Below the pieces are notes generated by a model that searched no databases, was not told the DNA's origin, and saw only the letters and a program-made list of their open reading frames with translations. From Caulobacter sp. BP25 (GTDB lineage: Bacteria > Pseudomonadota > Alphaproteobacteria > Caulobacterales > Caulobacteraceae): 64,000 nt of DNA. The position numbers were made by a program, and so were the translations under genes. The stretch is taken from NCBI RefSeq assembly GCF_002737755.1, contig NZ_PEGH01000004.1, forward strand, positions 124,001 through 188,000, read 5' to 3'. This document shows positions 47,309 through 56,023 of this stretch, piece by piece. The first letter of the stretch is position 1; the number at the start of each line of letters is the position of its first letter.

Positions 47309-47797
47309 ATGAAGACCTTCGCCGCTTTCGCCGCCCTCGCCATCGCCGCCGCCGTCGCCGCTCCGGCCAGCGCCGCCACCAACGAAGTTCGCGTCTCGGT
47401 CAGCAACAAGACTTCGGTCCAACTGGAAACCGAAATCAAGACCGCCGCCGCCACCGTCTGCTCGACCGCCGCCAAGTCGCAAATCGACGACTGCATCGAA
47501 GGCGCCGTCATCAGCGCTAACCGCCAACTGGCCTCGATCCTGCGCGCTCGCGAAGCCGGCAAGACCCAAGCCTCTGAAAGCGTCTCGGTCGTCCGTATCT
47601 CGCTGAAGGGCAAGACCCGCGACCAACTGCACGCCGAAATCCGCACCGCCGCTCAGACGGTGTGCAAGGCTCAGCCGAACTTCAGCGTCGTGTCGTACCA
47701 AACCTGCGTCAGCGACACCGTCCGCTCGGCCAAGGCCCAGCTGCAAGCGCGCATCGCGAAGCCGGAACAACAGGCCCGCGCCGGCGTCGCCGCCTAA
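47309..47797 (+). CDS. Exported UrcA-like protein with two internal repeats
   Basis: A 162-residue protein with a signal peptide (MKTFAAFAALAIAAAVAAP, cleavage at ASA-AT). The mature part contains two similar halves: VRVSVSNKTSVQLETEIKTA with AATVC, and VRISLKGKTRDQLHAEIRTA with AQTVC. Each ends in a Cys pair (VCSTAAKSQIDDC; VCKAQPNFSVVSYQTC) likely to form a disulfide. The pattern resembles the UrcA family of small exported alphaproteobacterial proteins, function unknown. A strong terminator follows. Confidence 0.82.
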   Translation: MKTFAAFAALAIAAAVAAPASAATNEVRVSVSNKTSVQLETEIKTAAATVCSTAAKSQIDDCIEGAVISANRQLASILRAREAGKTQASESVSVVRISLKGKTRDQLHAEIRTAAQTVCKAQPNFSVVSYQTCVSDTVRSAKAQLQARIAKPEQQARAGVAA

Positions 47798-47825
47798 GCC
47801 TGTACACAAGACAGACGATATGAAG

Positions 47826-47861
47826 AGGCCCCGCGACTTCGGTCGCGGGGCCTTTTTCTTT
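47826..47861 (+). terminator. Rho-independent terminator with UUCG tetraloop
   Basis: AGGCCCCGCGAC-TTCG-GTCGCGGGGCCT forms a 12-base stem closed by the extra-stable UUCG tetraloop and is followed by TTTTCTTT. It ends the UrcA-like transcript about 30 bases after its stop. Confidence 0.95.
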
Positions 47862-47894
47862 GCCCCATCCCCATCAGGGGGACGAGAAGCGATC

Positions 47895-48794
47895 TTAAGT
47901 CGAGGCGCCTTCGGCCTCTTCGTCTTCGCGCTTGCGGCGCCGCTCGATCAGCCACACGCACCAGATCGAGACCTCGTAAAGCAGGCACAAGGGCACGGCC
48001 AAGGTGATCTGGCTGATGGGGTCGGGCGGGGTGACGATCGCCGCGAGAACGAAAACCGCGACGATGGCGTAGCGACGCCCTGTCCGCAGCATCTCTGAAT
48101 TGATCAATCCGGCGAGCCCCGCCAGAGACAGCACCACCGGAAGCTGGAAGCTGAGACCGAACGCCAGAAGCAGGGTGGTGACCAGGGTCAGGTACTCAGA
48201 GACCCGCGTCTGCAGCACGACCTTCACGCCGTCGCCGACGATCTGCTGGCTTAGCGAGAACCACAGCACGAACGGCAGCATCACGTAGTAGACCAGCGAC
48301 GCGCCGACCAGAAACAGAACCGGCGAGGCGATCAGGAACGGCAGGAACGCATTGCGCTCCTTCTTATAGAGACCCGGCGCGACGAAGCGATACAGCTGCC
48401 AGGCGATGATCGGAAACGCGATGATGATCGCCCCGAACGCCGAAAGCTTGATGTTGGTGAAGAACTGCTCCAGCGGCGCGGTCGCCTGCAGGGTGATCCC
48501 CGCCATGGCGCTGGCCGGAACGGTCTTCAGGCCCACCAGGGCCAGCAGCAGGTCGAACGACCCATGCTTGCCGCCCGCATCCTCCATGGCTTTCAGCCCC
48601 TCGGCCACCGTGAACGGCCTGACCAGGAACAGGAAGATCGGCTTGACGAAGGCGAAGCAGACCCCGAACGCCACGGCGATCGAGGCCACGCAGATGATCA
48701 GCCGCATGCGCAGCTCGATCAAGTGATCCAGCAGAGGCGCGCGCGAGGCCTCGATGTCGTCCTCGTGGTCGTTTCCGATGGCTTTGTCGTTCAC
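47895..48794 (-). CDS. tatC: Sec-independent translocase subunit TatC
   Basis: Core receptor of the twin-arginine translocase. The 299-residue protein has six membrane helices with family blocks SRAPLLDHLIELRMRLI (conserved Glu in the first cytoplasmic segment), FTNIKLSAFGAIIIAFPI, ENAFLPF-like KKERNAFLPFLIASPVLF, and VLSLAGLAGLINSEML with FVLAAIVTPPDPISQI. The C-terminal tail is charged (ERRRKREDEEAE). The start overlaps the tatB stop by four bases. Confidence 0.97.
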   Translation of the reverse strand: MNDKAIGNDHEDDIEASRAPLLDHLIELRMRLIICVASIAVAFGVCFAFVKPIFLFLVRPFTVAEGLKAMEDAGGKHGSFDLLLALVGLKTVPASAMAGITLQATAPLEQFFTNIKLSAFGAIIIAFPIIAWQLYRFVAPGLYKKERNAFLPFLIASPVLFLVGASLVYYVMLPFVLWFSLSQQIVGDGVKVVLQTRVSEYLTLVTTLLLAFGLSFQLPVVLSLAGLAGLINSEMLRTGRRYAIVAVFVLAAIVTPPDPISQITLAVPLCLLYEVSIWCVWLIERRRKREDEEAEGAST

Positions 48795-49390
48795 GAGACG
48801 ATGTCCGAAGCTTTGGAGCCGCCGGCCTTGGCCGAACGCTTACGCGGCGCGGAAGCGGCCTTTGGAACCTCGAGGGTGGCGTCGCTCTTGGCGGCCGCGC
48901 GCTTGCGAGGGGCCTTGGCCGGCTCGACGATCACGGGCTCGGCGTCCGCCTTCTTGCGCGAGGCGCGCTTGGGCTTTTCGACGATCTCGGCGGTTGGCGG
49001 CGGCAGGATGGAGTGATCGGTCGCCGGCGCGGGATCGTGCGCCTGCCCCCCCGCGTACGGATGCATCGAGGTCGCGCCACTGCTGAGCGAGGCGTCGATC
49101 TCGGCGAACACCTGATCGGCCCCGCCCTCGCGCACCGCGTCGGCGGCGGCTTGCACGGGATTGGTGAACTGACCTGTGCGCATGGCCTGGACCTCGCGAC
49201 GCAGCTCGTCGAGCTCGGATTGACGAGCCATCTCGTCGAAGCTGGCCCGGAATTCCGAGGCCATGCCTCGCATCTTGCCGACGAACTGGCCAAGCTTTCG
49301 CAGCAGCGCGGGTAGATCCTTGGGACCCACCACGATCAGGGCGACGGCGGCGATGACGAGGAGTTCTGTGCCGCCGATATCAGGAAGCAT
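48791..49390 (-). CDS. tatB: Sec-independent translocase subunit TatB
   Basis: Forms the substrate receptor with TatC. The 199-residue protein has one N-terminal helix (DIGGTELLVIAAVALIVVGP), the conserved LPALLRKLGQFVGKMRGMA amphipathic helix, and a long Lys/Ala/Pro-rich tail (KAPRKRAAAKSD). Seven consecutive C at 49046-49052 lie inside it, but the frame reads through to the normal overlap with tatC, so no frameshift is indicated here. Confidence 0.95.
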   Translation of the reverse strand: MLPDIGGTELLVIAAVALIVVGPKDLPALLRKLGQFVGKMRGMASEFRASFDEMARQSELDELRREVQAMRTGQFTNPVQAAADAVREGGADQVFAEIDASLSSGATSMHPYAGGQAHDPAPATDHSILPPPTAEIVEKPKRASRKKADAEPVIVEPAKAPRKRAAAKSDATLEVPKAASAPRKRSAKAGGSKASDIVS

Positions 49391-49441
49391 GGACGCGCCT
49401 TAGAACGGCGGGGCTTTAAGACCCCCCGAGGGAAGAGTGGA

Positions 49442-49470
49442 CCAAAACGCGCGAAGACCGTCTCCGCGCG
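49442..49470 (-). terminator. Terminator-like hairpin between tatA and tatB
   Basis: On the minus strand, CGCGCGGAG and CTTCGCGCG pair (one G-U) around a five-base loop and are followed by TTTTGG. It sits in the 89-base tatA-tatB gap. A short T-run suggests partial termination, which would give more tatA than tatBC message. Confidence 0.55.
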
Positions 49471-49479
49471 CCTTAAATC

Positions 49480-49704
49480 TTACGACTTGCGAAGCTCTTC
49501 CGCCTCGGCCTCGGTGCGCGGCAGCGCGCCCTTGGCCTTGTTGTCGGCGGCTTCGCTGCTGGTGTCGTCTTTCAGGCCGTCCTTGAACGCCCGGATGCCC
49601 TTGGCAGCGTCACCCATGACGCTCGAGAGCTTGCCGCGACCACCAAACAACAGGGCGACGATCCCGATGACGATCACCCAGTGAATCCAACTCATGCTAC
49701 CCAT
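49480..49704 (-). CDS. tatA: Sec-independent translocase subunit TatA
   Basis: Pore-forming Tat subunit, needed in excess over TatB/TatC. The 74-residue protein has one helix ([17 protein letters not shown]), then the F-x-G hinge and amphipathic helix [20 protein letters not shown] and a charged tail. ATG 49704 has AAGGAG about 11 bases upstream; a second ATG three codons in is possible. First gene of tatABC. Confidence 0.96.
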   Translation of the reverse strand: MGSMSWIHWVIVIGIVALLFGGRGKLSSVMGDAAKGIRAFKDGLKDDTSSEAADNKAKGALPRTEAEAEELRKS

Positions 49705-49841
49705 AGCGTCGGTGCTCCTTGCGACAGCGGCGCTTTAGACCGTGAGCCGCGCCGTTACAATCTCTGTATCAATATAGGCGTTCGCGTGGCGCTGAGCCAA
49801 GCGCAACAGCCCGGCCGCGATAATGAGGCCCCGCCAGCGGG

Positions 49842-50513
49842 TCAGGCCTTCTCGGGTTCGCCCAAAAAGTCTTGCGCGAACTCGGGCGTCTCGCCGTCCT
49901 CCAGGTCCAGCGGGTCCTCCTCGTCGCCCGCAGCGCGCAGGCCCAAGGGATCCGGCACGTTGAAGCCCGGCGGCAGATTCATCTCCAGCAGGCCTGCGGC
50001 CTTCATCTCGGCGATCCCTGGCAGATCAGCCAGAGAAGCCAGACCATAGTGCTCCAGGAAGGCGTCGGTGGTGCCGAAGGTCACCGGCCGGCCCGGCGTG
50101 CGGCGGCGACCTCGCATCCGGATCAGCCCCAGCTCCAGCAGCACGTCCAACGTGCCCCGGCTGGCCTGCACGCCACGCACCGCTTCGATCTCGGCGCGGG
50201 TCACCGGCTGGTGATAGGCGACGATGGCCAGGGTCTCCTGGGCGGCCTTGGACAGACGGCGCGGCTCCTCGCGCTCCTCGGTCATCAGGAAAGCCAGATC
50301 ATGGGCCGTCTGGAATCGCCAACGCCCCGCCACCTCGACCAGTTCGATTCCCCTGCCCGCATAGCGCGCCCGCAGGCTAGCGATCGCGGCGGCGATGTCG
50401 GCCCCTTCCGGCAGGCGCTTGGCCAGGTCGACGTCGCTCAGCGGCTCGGCGGCCGCGAACAGCAGCGCCTCGATGCAGCGCTCGACGAAGAGAGGATCCA
50501 GCTCGGTGGTCAT
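49842..50513 (-). CDS. scpB: Segregation and condensation protein ScpB
   Basis: Winged-helix subunit of the SMC-ScpAB condensin. The 223-residue protein shows the ScpB blocks FVERCIEALLFAAAEPLSD at the N-terminus, LSKAAQETLAIVAYHQPVTR and EIEAVRGVQASRGTLDVLLE, then GRPVTFGTTDAFLEHYGL. ATG 50513 has GGGGTGGG just upstream; an overlapping GTG at 50519 is less likely. It is separated from scpA by 157 bases containing a large inverted repeat. Confidence 0.95.
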   Translation of the reverse strand: MTTELDPLFVERCIEALLFAAAEPLSDVDLAKRLPEGADIAAAIASLRARYAGRGIELVEVAGRWRFQTAHDLAFLMTEEREEPRRLSKAAQETLAIVAYHQPVTRAEIEAVRGVQASRGTLDVLLELGLIRMRGRRRTPGRPVTFGTTDAFLEHYGLASLADLPGIAEMKAAGLLEMNLPPGFNVPDPLGLRAAGDEEDPLDLEDGETPEFAQDFLGEPEKA

Positions 50514-50532
50514 GCCCACCCCATAGCCGATT

Positions 50533-50650
50533 TCCCCGGCGAATGCCGGGGCCCAGTTTCAGTCTGAGCGGTTTGGGGTGATGCGAAAAGCGCTCTGTCG
50601 GTTCGTCGGACGACAACGCGCTCGATCTGGGCCCCGGCATTCGCCGGGGA
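50533..50650. repeat. 24-base inverted repeat between scpA and scpB
   Basis: Arms at 50533-50556 and 50627-50650 are exact reverse complements over 24 bases, each containing CCCCGGC-GAAT-GCCGGGG, separated by 70 bases. It lies between co-directional, functionally linked genes, where the family normally overlaps or nearly overlaps, so it looks like an inserted repeat element. It may act as an mRNA stabiliser or weak terminator. Confidence 0.82.
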
Positions 50651-50670
50651 GGTCGGAGATGAGAACGATC

Positions 50671-51495
50671 TCACGCCTCAACCTCCAGCGGCTCCGCCCT
50701 GGTCCGCAAGTAGATGTCTTGGAAGGCCTCCAGCTGCCGCGCCTCCAGCACGCCTTCCTTGACGAGCTCCAGTGACGCCGAGAGCGTTGAGGCCAGATAC
50801 GAGGCGGGCGTGGGCCCGTCGTCATCCTCCAGCGCCCGCTCGATTGGCGCGACGGAGGACAGGACCGTCCAGTCCTCCATTTTCGGCAACAGGCTGCGGA
50901 GGCGGTCGCGGGCGTCTTCCAGCGGATAGGCGGTCGGCGGACGTGGGGCGTAGTGGCGGCTGTGCTCGCGTTTGCGCTGCTCGATATAGGCGCTCATCAG
51001 GCTATAGAGGTCGCCTTCCAGCCGCGTCGAGGAGACGATCTTCACGGCCTCCGGGTCGCCGCGCATGAAGACCTCTTGCCCCAGGATCGGCCGCTCCTTC
51101 AGGGCCTCGACGGCCTTGCGCATGACGTCCAGCTTGGCGAGGCGGAAAGCCAGTTGCGCGGCCATTTCCTCGGCCGGCGGCTCCTCGGCCTTGGGCTGTT
51201 CGGGCTTTGGCAGCAGCAGGCGGGACTTCAGATAGGCCAGCCACGCGGCCATGACGAGATAGTCGGCCGCCAGGGAGAAGCGCACGCGGCGGGCCTGCTG
51301 CACGAAGGCCAGGTACTGCTCGGCCAGCCGCGTGATCGACAGCTGCAGCAGGTCGACCTTCTGGCTACGGGCCAGCGCCAGCAGAACGTGCAGCGGGCCT
51401 TCGTAGCCGTCGATGTCGATGACGAGCGCGGCGCCGTCTTCGGCCGCTTCCTGAGCGGCCTCGAAGTCGAATGTGGGCTGAAAGCCCGTGCTCAA
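50671..51495 (-). CDS. scpA: Segregation and condensation protein ScpA
   Basis: Kleisin subunit of the SMC-ScpAB condensin. The 274-residue protein has the N-terminal block DIDGYEGPLHVLLALARSQK (SMC-binding helices), YLVMAAWLAYLKSRLLLP, and a C-terminal winged-helix (SASLELVKEGVLEARQ). Start overlaps the nagZ stop by four bases. Confidence 0.95.
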   Translation of the reverse strand: MSTGFQPTFDFEAAQEAAEDGAALVIDIDGYEGPLHVLLALARSQKVDLLQLSITRLAEQYLAFVQQARRVRFSLAADYLVMAAWLAYLKSRLLLPKPEQPKAEEPPAEEMAAQLAFRLAKLDVMRKAVEALKERPILGQEVFMRGDPEAVKIVSSTRLEGDLYSLMSAYIEQRKREHSRHYAPRPPTAYPLEDARDRLRSLLPKMEDWTVLSSVAPIERALEDDDGPTPASYLASTLSASLELVKEGVLEARQLEAFQDIYLRTRAEPLEVEA

Positions 51496-52529
51496 GCGTA
51501 CTTTCCGTCAAACGCCGCGTCGAAGCGGGCGCGGGCCTCGGCGACATCGAGGGGCTCGGGAACCTTGACCAGCCGGTTCATCACCGCCTGGGCGCGGCGG
51601 CGGGCCTCTTTGGACATCCGACCGACGCCCGACATCACGGCCTTCATCTCGGCCATATCGCCGTTGCAGTGCAGGACGACGTCGCAGCCGGCCGACAGAC
51701 TGTCCTTGGCGCGCTGCTTGAAGTCGCCGCTCAGCGCCTTCATCGACAGATCATCGCTCATCAGAAGCCCGTCGAAGCCCATGGATTCGCGGATGATTTT
51801 CTTGATCAGCTTCTTCGAGGTGGTCGCCGGGTTCTTGCGGTCAATGGCCGTGTAGACGACGTGGGCGGTCATCGCCATCGGCATGTCGGACAGCACCCGG
51901 AACGGCGCGAAGTCGCGGGCGTCCAGCTCGGCCAGCTTGGCCTTGACAACCGGCAGCTCCAGGTGGCTGTCGGCCATGGCGCGGCCGTGGCCGGGGATAT
52001 GCTTGATGATCGGCAGAACGCCGCCGGCCAGCAGACCCTCGGCCGCCGCGCGGCCCAGGGTCGCCACCTGCTCGGGCGTGTCGCCATAGGCGCGGTCGCC
52101 GATGATCTCGTGGCCTTGCGGGTCCGGCACGTCCAGCACCGGCACGCAGTCGACGTTGATCCCCAGCGAATGAAGGTCGTGGGCGATCAGCCGCGCGCCT
52201 AGGCGCGTGATCTCGCGGGCGACCAGCGGATCATTGGCGACCAGCTCGCCATAGGCCCGGCCCGGGGGATAGGTCCGCCAGTGTGGCGGCTGCAGACGGG
52301 CGACGCGGCCGCCCTCCTGGTCGATCAGGATCGGCGCGTCGGGACGCCCGACCGTCTCGCGCAGGGCGGCGGTCAAGGCGCGCACCTGGTTGGGGTCGGC
52401 GATGTTGCGCTTGAACAGGATGAAGCCCCAGGGCTTCACATCCTTAAAGAAGGCGGCTTCTTCCGCCGTCAGCGTGGTCCCGGCGCAGCCCAGGATGGCG
52501 GCGGAAGAGGCGCCCATCAGCAGGCTCAT
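51492..52529 (-). CDS. nagZ: Beta-N-acetylhexosaminidase NagZ (GH3)
   Basis: Cytoplasmic hydrolase that removes GlcNAc from anhydromuropeptides in wall recycling. The 345-residue GH3 barrel carries KHIPGHGRAMADSH at about 176-189 (Lys-His and the His-Asp acid/base dyad) and the nucleophile Asp in LLMSDDLSMKAL near residue 259. Length matches E. coli NagZ (341). Overlaps ftsN upstream (52526-52529) and scpA downstream, both by four bases. Confidence 0.96.
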   Translation of the reverse strand: MSLLMGASSAAILGCAGTTLTAEEAAFFKDVKPWGFILFKRNIADPNQVRALTAALRETVGRPDAPILIDQEGGRVARLQPPHWRTYPPGRAYGELVANDPLVAREITRLGARLIAHDLHSLGINVDCVPVLDVPDPQGHEIIGDRAYGDTPEQVATLGRAAAEGLLAGGVLPIIKHIPGHGRAMADSHLELPVVKAKLAELDARDFAPFRVLSDMPMAMTAHVVYTAIDRKNPATTSKKLIKKIIRESMGFDGLLMSDDLSMKALSGDFKQRAKDSLSAGCDVVLHCNGDMAEMKAVMSGVGRMSKEARRRAQAVMNRLVKVPEPLDVAEARARFDAAFDGKYA

Positions 52530-53332
52530 TTGACGAAGCAGGACTTGCCCGAGGCGGCGATCGCCTCGCAGAAGGCCTTGGCCGCTTCACGGGTCGGGAA
52601 GCCGGTGACCGAGGTGCGGTAGAGGGTGGTTCCGTTCCGATCGACAGCCTCGACCTTCTTGCCCTTGCCGGCGGCAAGGCCGGGAGCCAGACGCACGGCC
52701 TCGGTCCAGGCCTTGTCGGCTAGGGCGGGCGAGGACAGCGCGCCGATCTGCACCGACGCGGGACCAGTGGCGGTCGCGACAGGCTTGGGCGCGGCGGCGG
52801 CCGGCGCCGGAGCCGCAGCGGCGGGCTTGGGCGCTGGCGGCGTCGCGGCGGCGACTTGAACCGGCTTCGGCGCGGGCTTGGGGGCCACGGCGTCGGTGGC
52901 CAGGGACTCGATGGTCGGCGCGGCGGCGGGCTTGGCCGGCGGCAGGGCGGCGGTCTGCACCGGAGCCGTGGGCAGCGGAACGGCCGGACGCGGCTGCGGC
53001 GTCTCGGGCGGCGCGGCGAAGGTCGCCGACGGCTGCGGCTCCTCGCTATGATAGATTTGCAGACCGGAGGCCGGATCCTGGGGCTGGCTGCCCGCCGGCG
53101 GCGGCGCCTTCATCTCGGCGACCTGATTGCCCACGGCGGGCGGCGGCGCGTTGGGATCGCGGATGCCGCCGCGATAGACCAGCGCCACGCCGACAACCAG
53201 CGTGACCAGCACCACCGCGCTGATGATCAAGGTCATGGGCAGCGGGCGGGCGCCGCGCACGGGCTGACGCGCGTCGAACGACAGAGGCGCGTCGGTGGGC
53301 GGCGTATAGGCCCCGCGGTGCGGATCGGACAT
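52526..53332 (-). CDS. ftsN: Cell division protein FtsN (SPOR domain)
   Basis: A 268-residue bitopic membrane protein: cytoplasmic tail of about 30 residues, one helix (MTLIISAVVLVTLVVGVALV), a long Pro/Ala-rich periplasmic linker, and a C-terminal SPOR domain (residues about 190-268, VQIGALSSPALADKAW to GKSCFVK) that binds denuded glycan strands. Size, layout and the place upstream of nagZ agree with Caulobacter FtsN (CC2007), a late division protein. Overlaps nagZ by four bases. Confidence 0.9.
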   Translation of the reverse strand: MSDPHRGAYTPPTDAPLSFDARQPVRGARPLPMTLIISAVVLVTLVVGVALVYRGGIRDPNAPPPAVGNQVAEMKAPPPAGSQPQDPASGLQIYHSEEPQPSATFAAPPETPQPRPAVPLPTAPVQTAALPPAKPAAAPTIESLATDAVAPKPAPKPVQVAAATPPAPKPAAAAPAPAAAAPKPVATATGPASVQIGALSSPALADKAWTEAVRLAPGLAAGKGKKVEAVDRNGTTLYRTSVTGFPTREAAKAFCEAIAASGKSCFVK

Positions 53333-53495
53333 CTTAAGCTAAGCTCCAAAAACTCGGGGCGCGGATCGAAAGCCTCGAATCGGACGCGCCGGTTTCAGGT
53401 TACCCCAAGCCCGCGCCGTCCCAGAAGCATTCGCGCCGCTAAGACGGCGGACGTGCCTCACACGTCCTAGCCGCTTCGCCCCGGCGCTCGGAAGC

Positions 53496-54680
53496 CTAGT
53501 TCCAGACGTCGAGATGAAACAGCTTGCGATGCTCTTCTATCGCGAAACGGTCGGTCATGCCCGCGATGTAGTCGCACACCACGCGCGCCCTGCCCGCTTC
53601 GTCGCGGTTCTGCGACTTGGCGAACCAGTAGGTCGGAAGGACCTCCGGCTCCTTCAGGAATAGCGCGAACATTTCGCCGAGAATACGGCGAGCCTGGCTG
53701 CGCGTGCGATTGACGCGCCAGTGGCGATACATCCGCTCGTAGAGAAACGAGCGCAGGCGGGCCAAGTCCTCGGCCATGTCCGGCGAGAAGGCGACCAGGG
53801 CGTGGTCCAGCCCACGCACGTCATCGGCCGACTGAACGCCAGTGGCGGCGGCGCGCTGCAGGGTCTCGCCCATCACGTCGTCGATCATGGCGCCGATCAT
53901 GCGACGGATGGCTTCCAGATGGGTCAGGCGCGGGTCGAGGTCCGGGCGCTCGCTCTTCACCGCAAACAGGATCGGGCCGATCAGCGGCACGTCCATCAGT
54001 TCGTCCAGCGTGAACAGGCCGGCGGTGACGCCATCGTCCACGTCGTGGTTGTTGTAGGCGATGTCGTCGGCCAGGGCCGCGACCTGGGCCTCGGCCGAGG
54101 CCCAGCTGTCCAGGCCCAGCTCGTACTCGTTGTCGTATTTGGAGATGGCCTTCCAGGACGGCTTGCCCAGCTTATTGGTGACCGGGCCGTTGTGCTTGAT
54201 GATGCCTTCCAGGGTTTCCCAGGTCAGGTTCAGGCCCAAAAAGTCCGGATAGCGGTGCTCCAGCTCGGTCACGACCCGGAACGTCTGGACGTTGTGGTCG
54301 AAGCCGCCGTAATCGCGCATCTGGATTTCGAGCTCGTCCTCGCCGGCGTGACCGAACGGCGGATGGCCCAGATCGTGGCCCAGGGCGATCGTCTCGGCCA
54401 GGTCGCTGTCGAGACCCAGAGCCGTCGCCAGCGAGCGCGCCACCTGCGCGACTTCCAGAGAGTGCGTCAGGCGCGTGCGGAAATTGTCGCCCTCGTGCGC
54501 CACGAAGACCTGGGTCTTTTCCTTCAGGCGGCGGAAAGCCGAGGTGTGGATGATGCGGTCGCGATCGCGGGCGAACGGCGTCCGGGTGCGACTCTCGTCT
54601 TCCTTGAATCGACGGCCCTTCGACTTGAACGGATCTTCGGCGTAGGGCGCGCGCGGGACGAAGTACGGAGCCTGAGACAT
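53496..54680 (-). CDS. dgt: dGTPase-like deoxynucleotide triphosphohydrolase
   Basis: HD-domain triphosphohydrolase, type 2 dGTPase family. The 394-residue protein starts [18 protein letters not shown] and has the metal motifs [15 protein letters not shown] (His), [16 protein letters not shown] (His-Asp) and later [16 protein letters not shown] (Asp). Length is typical. It is divergent from erpA and 163 bases from ftsN; in many alphaproteobacteria argS sits between these two genes but is absent here. Confidence 0.95.
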   Translation of the reverse strand: MSQAPYFVPRAPYAEDPFKSKGRRFKEDESRTRTPFARDRDRIIHTSAFRRLKEKTQVFVAHEGDNFRTRLTHSLEVAQVARSLATALGLDSDLAETIALGHDLGHPPFGHAGEDELEIQMRDYGGFDHNVQTFRVVTELEHRYPDFLGLNLTWETLEGIIKHNGPVTNKLGKPSWKAISKYDNEYELGLDSWASAEAQVAALADDIAYNNHDVDDGVTAGLFTLDELMDVPLIGPILFAVKSERPDLDPRLTHLEAIRRMIGAMIDDVMGETLQRAAATGVQSADDVRGLDHALVAFSPDMAEDLARLRSFLYERMYRHWRVNRTRSQARRILGEMFALFLKEPEVLPTYWFAKSQNRDEAGRARVVCDYIAGMTDRFAIEEHRKLFHLDVWN

Positions 54681-54767
54681 AAACCGCCTTTATCGCGTTG
54701 GTCATTTGGCCCCTTCCGAAGAGGCCGCGACACCCTCATATAGGGCGAAGGTAACTTTTCCACAGCC

Positions 54768-55100
54768 ATGACCCAAACAGACTTAACGCTTTCCGAAAAC
54801 GCCGCCCGCCGGATCAAGGCCATCGCCGCCAGCGAGGGCCGCCCGCTGATGCTGCGCGTCGCGGTGGACGGCGGCGGCTGCTCGGGCTTCCAGTACCGCT
54901 TCGACTTGGTCGATTCCGTCGAGGACGACGACCTGAAGATCGAGCGCGACGGCGCCGCGGCGCTCGTGGACGTGGTCTCCCTGGCCCTGCTGAAAGGCTC
55001 GGAGATCGACTTCGTCGACGAACTGGCCGGGGCGGAGTTCCGCGTCCGCAACCCGAACGCCAAGTCCAGCTGCGGCTGCGGCGTCAGCTTCTCGATCTAA
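54768..55100 (+). CDS. erpA: Iron-sulfur cluster insertion protein ErpA (A-type carrier)
   Basis: A-type Fe-S carrier that delivers clusters to apo-enzymes. The 110-residue protein has the three conserved Cys: one in DGGGCSGFQYRF near residue 38 and two in SSCGCGVSFSI at the end. LSENAARRIKAIAASEG and VVSLALLKGSEIDFVDEL are typical. The same-strand neighbour xthA follows after 68 bases, with a small AGCGGC-TTGA-GCCGCT hairpin at 55110-55125 between them. Confidence 0.94.
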   Translation: MTQTDLTLSENAARRIKAIAASEGRPLMLRVAVDGGGCSGFQYRFDLVDSVEDDDLKIERDGAAALVDVVSLALLKGSEIDFVDELAGAEFRVRNPNAKSSCGCGVSFSI

Positions 55101-55168
55101 CCGCGATACAGCGGCTTGAGCCGCTCCGCCTTGGGCCCTAGCTTCCGCACCCAAGTCTGGAGTCCTCG

Positions 55169-55957
55169 ATGCGCATCGCCACCTGGAACGTCAATTCGGT
55201 CAACGCCCGCCTCGAACGCGTCCTGGAGTGGTTCGAGACCGAGGCGCCCGACGTCGCGGTGCTGCAGGAGATCAAGTGCGTCGACGAGAAGTTCCCCAGC
55301 GAGGCCTTCGAGCGCCTGGGGTACAACGTCGTCGTCCACGGCCAGAAGACCTATAACGGCGTCGCCCTGCTCTCGAAGTTCCCGGTCGAGGACGTCCGCA
55401 AGGGCCTGCCCTTCCTGGCCGAGGACGAGGTCGACGAGCAGGCCCGCTATGTCGAGGCGGTGATCGGCGCGCCGACGCCGTTCCGCGTGGTCGGCATCTA
55501 CCTGCCCAACGGCAATCCGATCGGGACCGAGAAGTTCGACTACAAGCTTTCCTGGATGCGCCGTCTGCACGCCCACGCCCAGGGCCTGCTGGCCTTCGAG
55601 GAACCGCTGGTCATCGCCGGCGACTACAATGTCATTCCCGAAGCTCAGGACGTGGCCAACCCCGAAGCCTGGCTGGGCGACGCCCTGTTCCGCCCCGAAA
55701 GCCGCGCCGCCTTCCGCGCCCTGAAGAACCTGGGCCTCACCGACGCCTATATGCAGGCCGACGGCGCGCCGGGCGGCTACACCTTCTGGGACTACCAGGC
55801 TGGCGCCTGGCAGCGGAACCTGGGCATCCGGATCGACCACCTTCTGCTCTCGCCGCAGGCCGCCGACCGCCTGGAGACCGTGGTCATCCACCGCGACGAG
55901 CGCGACAAGGAAAAGCCGTCCGACCACGTCCCGGTCGTCGGTCATTTCCGGATCTGA
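55169..55957 (+). CDS. xthA: Exodeoxyribonuclease III
   Basis: AP endonuclease and 3'-exonuclease of base-excision repair. The 262-residue protein has the EEP-family signatures: MRIATWNVNSVNARLE at the N-terminus, catalytic Glu in VAVLQEIKCVDEKFP, GDYNVIPEAQDVANP (Asp/Asn), RIDHLLLS and the C-terminal catalytic His in PSDHVPVVGHF. Length matches the family (about 260). Confidence 0.97.
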   Translation: MRIATWNVNSVNARLERVLEWFETEAPDVAVLQEIKCVDEKFPSEAFERLGYNVVVHGQKTYNGVALLSKFPVEDVRKGLPFLAEDEVDEQARYVEAVIGAPTPFRVVGIYLPNGNPIGTEKFDYKLSWMRRLHAHAQGLLAFEEPLVIAGDYNVIPEAQDVANPEAWLGDALFRPESRAAFRALKNLGLTDAYMQADGAPGGYTFWDYQAGAWQRNLGIRIDHLLLSPQAADRLETVVIHRDERDKEKPSDHVPVVGHFRI

Positions 55958-56023
55958 TGCGACCGCTCGCCCCTTTGGCCGCCCCTCTGGGCGGGAATCG
56001 CAAGCGCCGCTAGTCTGCGCCCC

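Noticed and set aside
49046-49052. Possible third homopolymer frameshift (7 C) in tatB
   Set aside because: The frame on both sides reads as a normal TatB and reaches the usual four-base overlap with tatC.
55110-55125. Terminator after erpA (AGCGGC-TTGA-GCCGCT)
   Set aside because: Only a six-base stem and no T-run; kept as a remark, not called a terminator.
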